Source: an uncultured bacterium
GTDB taxonomy: Bacteria; Bacillota; Clostridia; Oscillospirales; Acutalibacteraceae
Direction: 5' to 3'
Assembly (NCBI GenBank): GCA_905215105.1
Contig: CAJMOI010000083.1
Location: 1 to 8,178, forward strand
DNA length: 8,178 nucleotides
Shown: positions 5,342 to 8,178 of the stretch, piece after piece
Layout of the letters: each line of letters begins with the position of its first letter
How positions within the stretch are numbered: the stretch's first letter is position 1
Notes under the pieces: model-generated
What the model saw: the letters and a program-made list of their open reading frames with translations, nothing else
Databases searched by the model: none
What the model was told of the DNA's origin: nothing
Position numbers and translations under genes: made by a program

Positions 5342-6751
5342 TTATCCTTTATCCTGTTCCAATTCATCCAGCATTTGTCGAAGCTGCGGCAGGGCAGAAG
5401 TCCGTTCAGCTCCGCCATAAGCGTTGGCATTGTAATCGTCTGTAATTCGGAAAATTCCGGGAGAGCGAAGGGATTTGGCGGCCTTTTCTGCAATTTCCAG
5501 CGGTGTGTCGCTGTTTTTCAGAGAAAACTTCGGCGGTTTCATTTTCATGGCCTGTACCGCCAGTTCATAACCCAGCAGCAATTTTTCCGGGCTGTCCTCC
5601 ATTTTCTGAAACCGGCGTTTCTGTTTTCGCCACAGCCGCCGTTTCTGCCTCTCTGAAAGCAGATTATCACCAGACACCTCCGGTTTCAGAGCTACGTCTT
5701 CATCTACATAATACTCGCTTTCCCCGTCATATCGGCCGCCAAACTGTTCCCGGCTGAACAGGGCAGCCAGACGTTCCAGCAAATTCCGGAAAACACGAAG
5801 CAGGGCTATCAGAATTTTTTTCAGATTGAACAGCAGTACCACTACGGCAGCGAGGACAATCAGAAAGGTGAGAATCTGCCATCCGGCCCAGCTGGTACCT
5901 TCCAGAATCGGAGTGGGAGTGGGGGTAGACTGGGGTTGTTGCGCTTCGCTCTGTCCTCCTGAAGAGGAAAATATAGAGAGCAACAGCCCGATCAAACCGC
6001 CCAGCAAGTTCTTGATGATTTCCAGCAGTGCAAGACAGCCGGAGGTAATGGGGCGGATAAAAATGGCCGCAGCACACAAAATGACCAGAAGCACTGCCAG
6101 CAGCCGGATATTGTAATATCGGATTCGAGCGGGAAGGCTGGCGAAATCGTGGCCTCGCCGGGCCATGAGAAAGTCCAGATTTCCCTGATTCCGGCTGAGT
6201 CCGAAGGCGGCGGCCAGCACCAGCAGCCCAACACCGTAAAACAACAGGGGGAATTCCCGATGGTTCCACCAGAACAAAATGGACCCTATCAGAGAAGTGA
6301 CCATATAACAGGTCATAGAGCCCCGATTGAGCAAATCAGAATAAATTTTCCCCTGCGCCCGGGTTCCCAGTATCCAGGGGAAAATCAAAAAGAATCCCGG
6401 TATGGACAAAATCCAGGAAGGAACCATGGACCAATCGGAAATAGTAAACCACTGGGGAATCAAAAAGCTTCCTGCAATGGCGATACAAATTCCCAGCAGA
6501 GTGGTCAGCAGGTCTCCCATCCAGGAAAAGCGATGAGAAAACCGCTGAGACAGAGCACTGGCGCCCACTCCCACAAAACACAGCACTGTACACAATAGCT
6601 GCATAAGCATCAGGGATTGAACTGGTGCATCAAAGGGGAAAAGCAGGAAGTAAGGGAGCAAAAAGGGAAGAGTGAGCAAACTCAGACCCAGAAGAGAAAA
6701 CAAACGTATAGCCGGAAACAGAAGGTTCCGTTTTGGTTGCTCCGATTTCAT
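5342..6751 (-). CDS. Multi-pass membrane protein with DUF4129-like C-terminal domain (TgpA-like without transglutaminase domain)
   Basis: The function is unknown. The predicted protein has 469 residues. The N-terminal two thirds are strongly hydrophobic, with probable membrane segments near residues 18-38, 46-66, 80-98, 111-128, 148-162, 168-185, 215-233 and 242-262. A short polar linker rich in Ser, Gln, Pro and Thr (about 263-285) follows, then one more segment (290-309), a basic amphipathic stretch (310-335) and a charged soluble tail (336-469). The tail resembles the DUF4129 domain, with L-L-L-G-Y-E-L-A-V-Q-A (391-401) and T-P-L-E-I-A-E-K (416-423). The TPxE-like piece is the best marker. 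Operon partners of DUF58 and MoxR genes are often TgpA-type transglutaminases with this layout; here no room exists for the transglutaminase domain. The ATG overlaps the DUF58 stop (ATGA), and AGGAGG at 6762-6767 precedes it. The family assignment is by architecture and context. Confidence 0.8.
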   Translation of the reverse strand: MKSEQPKRNLLFPAIRLFSLLGLSLLTLPFLLPYFLLFPFDAPVQSLMLMQLLCTVLCFVGVGASALSQRFSHRFSWMGDLLTTLLGICIAIAGSFLIPQWFTISDWSMVPSWILSIPGFFLIFPWILGTRAQGKIYSDLLNRGSMTCYMVTSLIGSILFWWNHREFPLLFYGVGLLVLAAAFGLSRNQGNLDFLMARRGHDFASLPARIRYYNIRLLAVLLVILCAAAIFIRPITSGCLALLEIIKNLLGGLIGLLLSIFSSSGGQSEAQQPQSTPTPTPILEGTSWAGWQILTFLIVLAAVVVLLFNLKKILIALLRVFRNLLERLAALFSREQFGGRYDGESEYYVDEDVALKPEVSGDNLLSERQKRRLWRKQKRRFQKMEDSPEKLLLGYELAVQAMKMKPPKFSLKNSDTPLEIAEKAAKSLRSPGIFRITDDYNANAYGGAERTSALPQLRQMLDELEQDKG

Positions 6752-7872
6752 GAATCCGTTTCCTCCTCACAATATTGATAGATTTCCAAATCAGGCGGCA
6801 CAGTTTCCGGCAGCAGATGAGCCAGATATATCATTTTGACCCGTACGCCCAGCAGCTGCTGTTCCCGGGCAAAATCGTAGATATCCTCGTTGAGATAAGC
6901 GGTCACCAGCACCAGGTCACTGCTGGAAAACCGGCTGCACACATCCCGCAGGAACAGGGGAAAATGCTCGCTGCTTTCCAGCGGCATACGGGCCAGAAGC
7001 CGCAGACAGTCCAGAATGTGCTCCTTGCCCCAGAAACAACCGGTGACAGCCGGTTCCCCGTTTTCATCGGGGCAGGCATTGGCAATCAGCCGGACGGGAA
7101 TGCCGCTGCGCAGGGTGTCGTCCAGAAACCCGGCGCAGACCCGGATTCCGATTTCAATTTTGTCAATGTCCAATACGTATTTTTCCGTGGAGCGGGACTG
7201 GACATTGAGCACCACCGTCAGTGTCTGATTGGCGCTGTACTCGTTGTTGTGAACCATCAGCCGTCCGGTTCTGGCGGTAGCCAGCCAGTGAACATGGCTG
7301 ATGGGTTCCCCTTCCACATATTCCCGGACACCGGCAATGAGAAAGGGGTCTGGCAGCAGATGCCGCCGGACAATCACCGGGCCGGAATCGCTGTGAACAC
7401 TGCGAAATCCCAGTTCCATGTCTGCCGGTTTGGGCAGCACGGTGACTTCTGCGTGAATTTCCACCGGCAAAGACACGGAACAGGTTCCCAGCAGGTCAGT
7501 GGAAATGAGCACGCCCTTTTCCAGATGAAACACACCCCGTTTCAGGCACTTGACTTTCCAGCTCCGCACGACCCGATGGTGGCTTTTTAACAGAAAAAAG
7601 CTGGGCACGAACCGGGTTTCCTCGGTCACAAGGGACTGGGAACCGGCAAAATCCAGCCATTTGGAGGTGGTCAGTTCCGCTTTCAGCCAGGGAAGAGGTA
7701 AAAGCTTGTTGTTGGATACCTCTTCAATCAGGGTGATTTCATCGCCTTCAAACACTTCGGCGGCGCTGAACCGGCAATGATATTCCAGCCGGGAAAAGGC
7801 ATATTTTTGATATACGTATTTTTCTGCGGCGATGACTGCCAGCAGAATCAGCACAATGGCCAGAAATTCCAT
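6748..7872 (-). CDS. DUF58 domain-containing protein
   Basis: This is a conserved protein of unknown biochemical role, nearly always encoded beside a MoxR ATPase. Such pairs are thought to assist assembly or maturation of envelope proteins or complexes. The 374-residue protein has one N-terminal membrane segment (about residues 2-20). A region predicted to be beta-rich (about 30-150) follows, then the DUF58 signature G-V-R-E-Y-V-E-G-E-P-I-S-H-V-H-W (181-196) continuing A-T-A-R-T-G-R-L-M-V-H (198-208). Next, T-L-T-V-V-L-N-V-Q-S (217-226) corresponds to the start of the von Willebrand A-like fold, but the metal-binding D-x-S-x-S pattern is degenerate. The ATG at 7872 follows AGGGGG by seven bases and lies 12 bases after the moxR stop. 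The stop overlaps the start of the next gene by four bases. Membership of the family is clear; the function is inference. Confidence 0.9.
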   Translation of the reverse strand: MEFLAIVLILLAVIAAEKYVYQKYAFSRLEYHCRFSAAEVFEGDEITLIEEVSNNKLLPLPWLKAELTTSKWLDFAGSQSLVTEETRFVPSFFLLKSHHRVVRSWKVKCLKRGVFHLEKGVLISTDLLGTCSVSLPVEIHAEVTVLPKPADMELGFRSVHSDSGPVIVRRHLLPDPFLIAGVREYVEGEPISHVHWLATARTGRLMVHNNEYSANQTLTVVLNVQSRSTEKYVLDIDKIEIGIRVCAGFLDDTLRSGIPVRLIANACPDENGEPAVTGCFWGKEHILDCLRLLARMPLESSEHFPLFLRDVCSRFSSSDLVLVTAYLNEDIYDFAREQQLLGVRVKMIYLAHLLPETVPPDLEIYQYCEEETDS

Positions 7873-7884
7873 CGGGATTCCCCC

Positions 7885-8178
7885 TTACGGCCGGTTTTCA
7901 ATGGGAGCGGGAACCTGTTCCAGAATTTCCAGCAGGATTTTTTGGGATGCGTCTGCTCCCTGGGACAGATGAGAGCCTTTGCACAGAATTCGATGGCTCA
8001 GCACGTCGCAGCACATGGCCTTGACATCATCGGGCAGCACATAGTCCCGGCCGGAAATGGCAGCCAGTGCCTGGGCGGCACGCATCAGCGCCAGAGAACC
8101 ACGGGGGCTGACACCCAGACGAATCCGGTCATGACTGCGGGTGGCGGCGGTGATTTGCAGCAGGTACTCTTCCACCGG
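7885..8178 (-). CDS. MoxR-family AAA+ ATPase, C-terminal part (5' end outside window)
   Basis: Only the last 97 residues are visible. They form the helical lid subdomain of a MoxR-type AAA+ ATPase, a chaperone-like ATPase that usually acts with a DUF58 or von Willebrand A partner. Recognisable pieces are V-E-E-Y-L-L-Q-I-T-A-A-T-R-S-H (residues 2-16 of the visible part) and R-L-G-V-S-P-R-G-S-L-A-L-M-R-A-A-Q-A-L-A, whose S-P-R carries the sensor-2 Arg. G-R-D-Y-V-L-P-D-D-V-K-A then leads to V-L-S-H-R-I-L. Walker A and B lie outside the window, so the call rests on the lid motifs and on the DUF58 gene 12 bases downstream. The frame runs off the right edge at 8178; the GTG near 8175 is an internal Val codon. 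The gene leads into an operon with the DUF58 and DUF4129-like genes. Confidence 0.93.
   Translation of the reverse strand, partial: PVEEYLLQITAATRSHDRIRLGVSPRGSLALMRAAQALAAISGRDYVLPDDVKAMCCDVLSHRILCKGSHLSQGADASQKILLEILEQVPAPIENRP

Noticed and set aside
5208..5420. Possible small plus-strand gene in the convergent intergenic region
   Set aside because: It runs through both terminator hairpins and into the end of the minus-strand gene, with no ribosome-binding site. The hairpins explain the sequence better.
6775..7590. A 271-codon plus-strand open frame opposite the DUF58 gene
   Set aside because: It is in codon register with the DUF58 gene, which carries clear family motifs. The opposite translation is Gln/His-rich without a domain.

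Overview
This window looks like an ordinary chromosomal segment of a moderate-GC Bacillota, most likely class Clostridia and possibly an Oscillospiraceae-type gut anaerobe. The reasons are the xseA-xseB-ispA gene order, strong AGGAGG ribosome-binding sites, a lipoprotein-anchored amino-acid binding protein, and the protein sequences themselves. The taxonomic placement is inference. I see no mobile element, CRISPR array, rRNA, tRNA or phage gene.

Layout. (1) From 1 to 2656, plus strand: the 3' part of xseA, then xseB, ispA and an RluA-family pseudouridine synthase. These genes are tightly packed or overlapping and probably form one operon that begins upstream of the window. XseA and XseB make exonuclease VII, IspA makes farnesyl diphosphate, and the last gene modifies RNA. 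(2) From 2657 to 2826: a non-coding region with a recognisable sigma-A-type promoter and a leader RNA that can fold. (3) From 2827 to 5162, plus strand: a three-gene polar amino-acid ABC importer (binding lipoprotein, HisM-type permease, ATPase). A strong intrinsic terminator-like hairpin lies between the binding protein and the permease, the classic arrangement for making more binding protein than membrane components. (4) From 5163 to 5341: a convergent intergenic region with two separate terminator hairpins, one of them a perfect 16-bp bidirectional stem. (5) From 5342 to 8178, minus strand: the 3' end of a MoxR AAA+ ATPase gene, a DUF58 gene and a multi-pass membrane protein with a DUF4129-like tail. 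These are transcribed leftwards as an operon whose promoter lies beyond the right edge.

The MoxR-DUF58-membrane protein cluster is the least understood part. Its third gene has the architecture of a TgpA-type transglutaminase membrane protein, but a short Ser/Pro/Thr-rich linker sits where the extracytoplasmic transglutaminase domain would be. Beyond that, and some regulatory RNA structure around the ABC operon, I find no clear evidence for a previously undescribed system.
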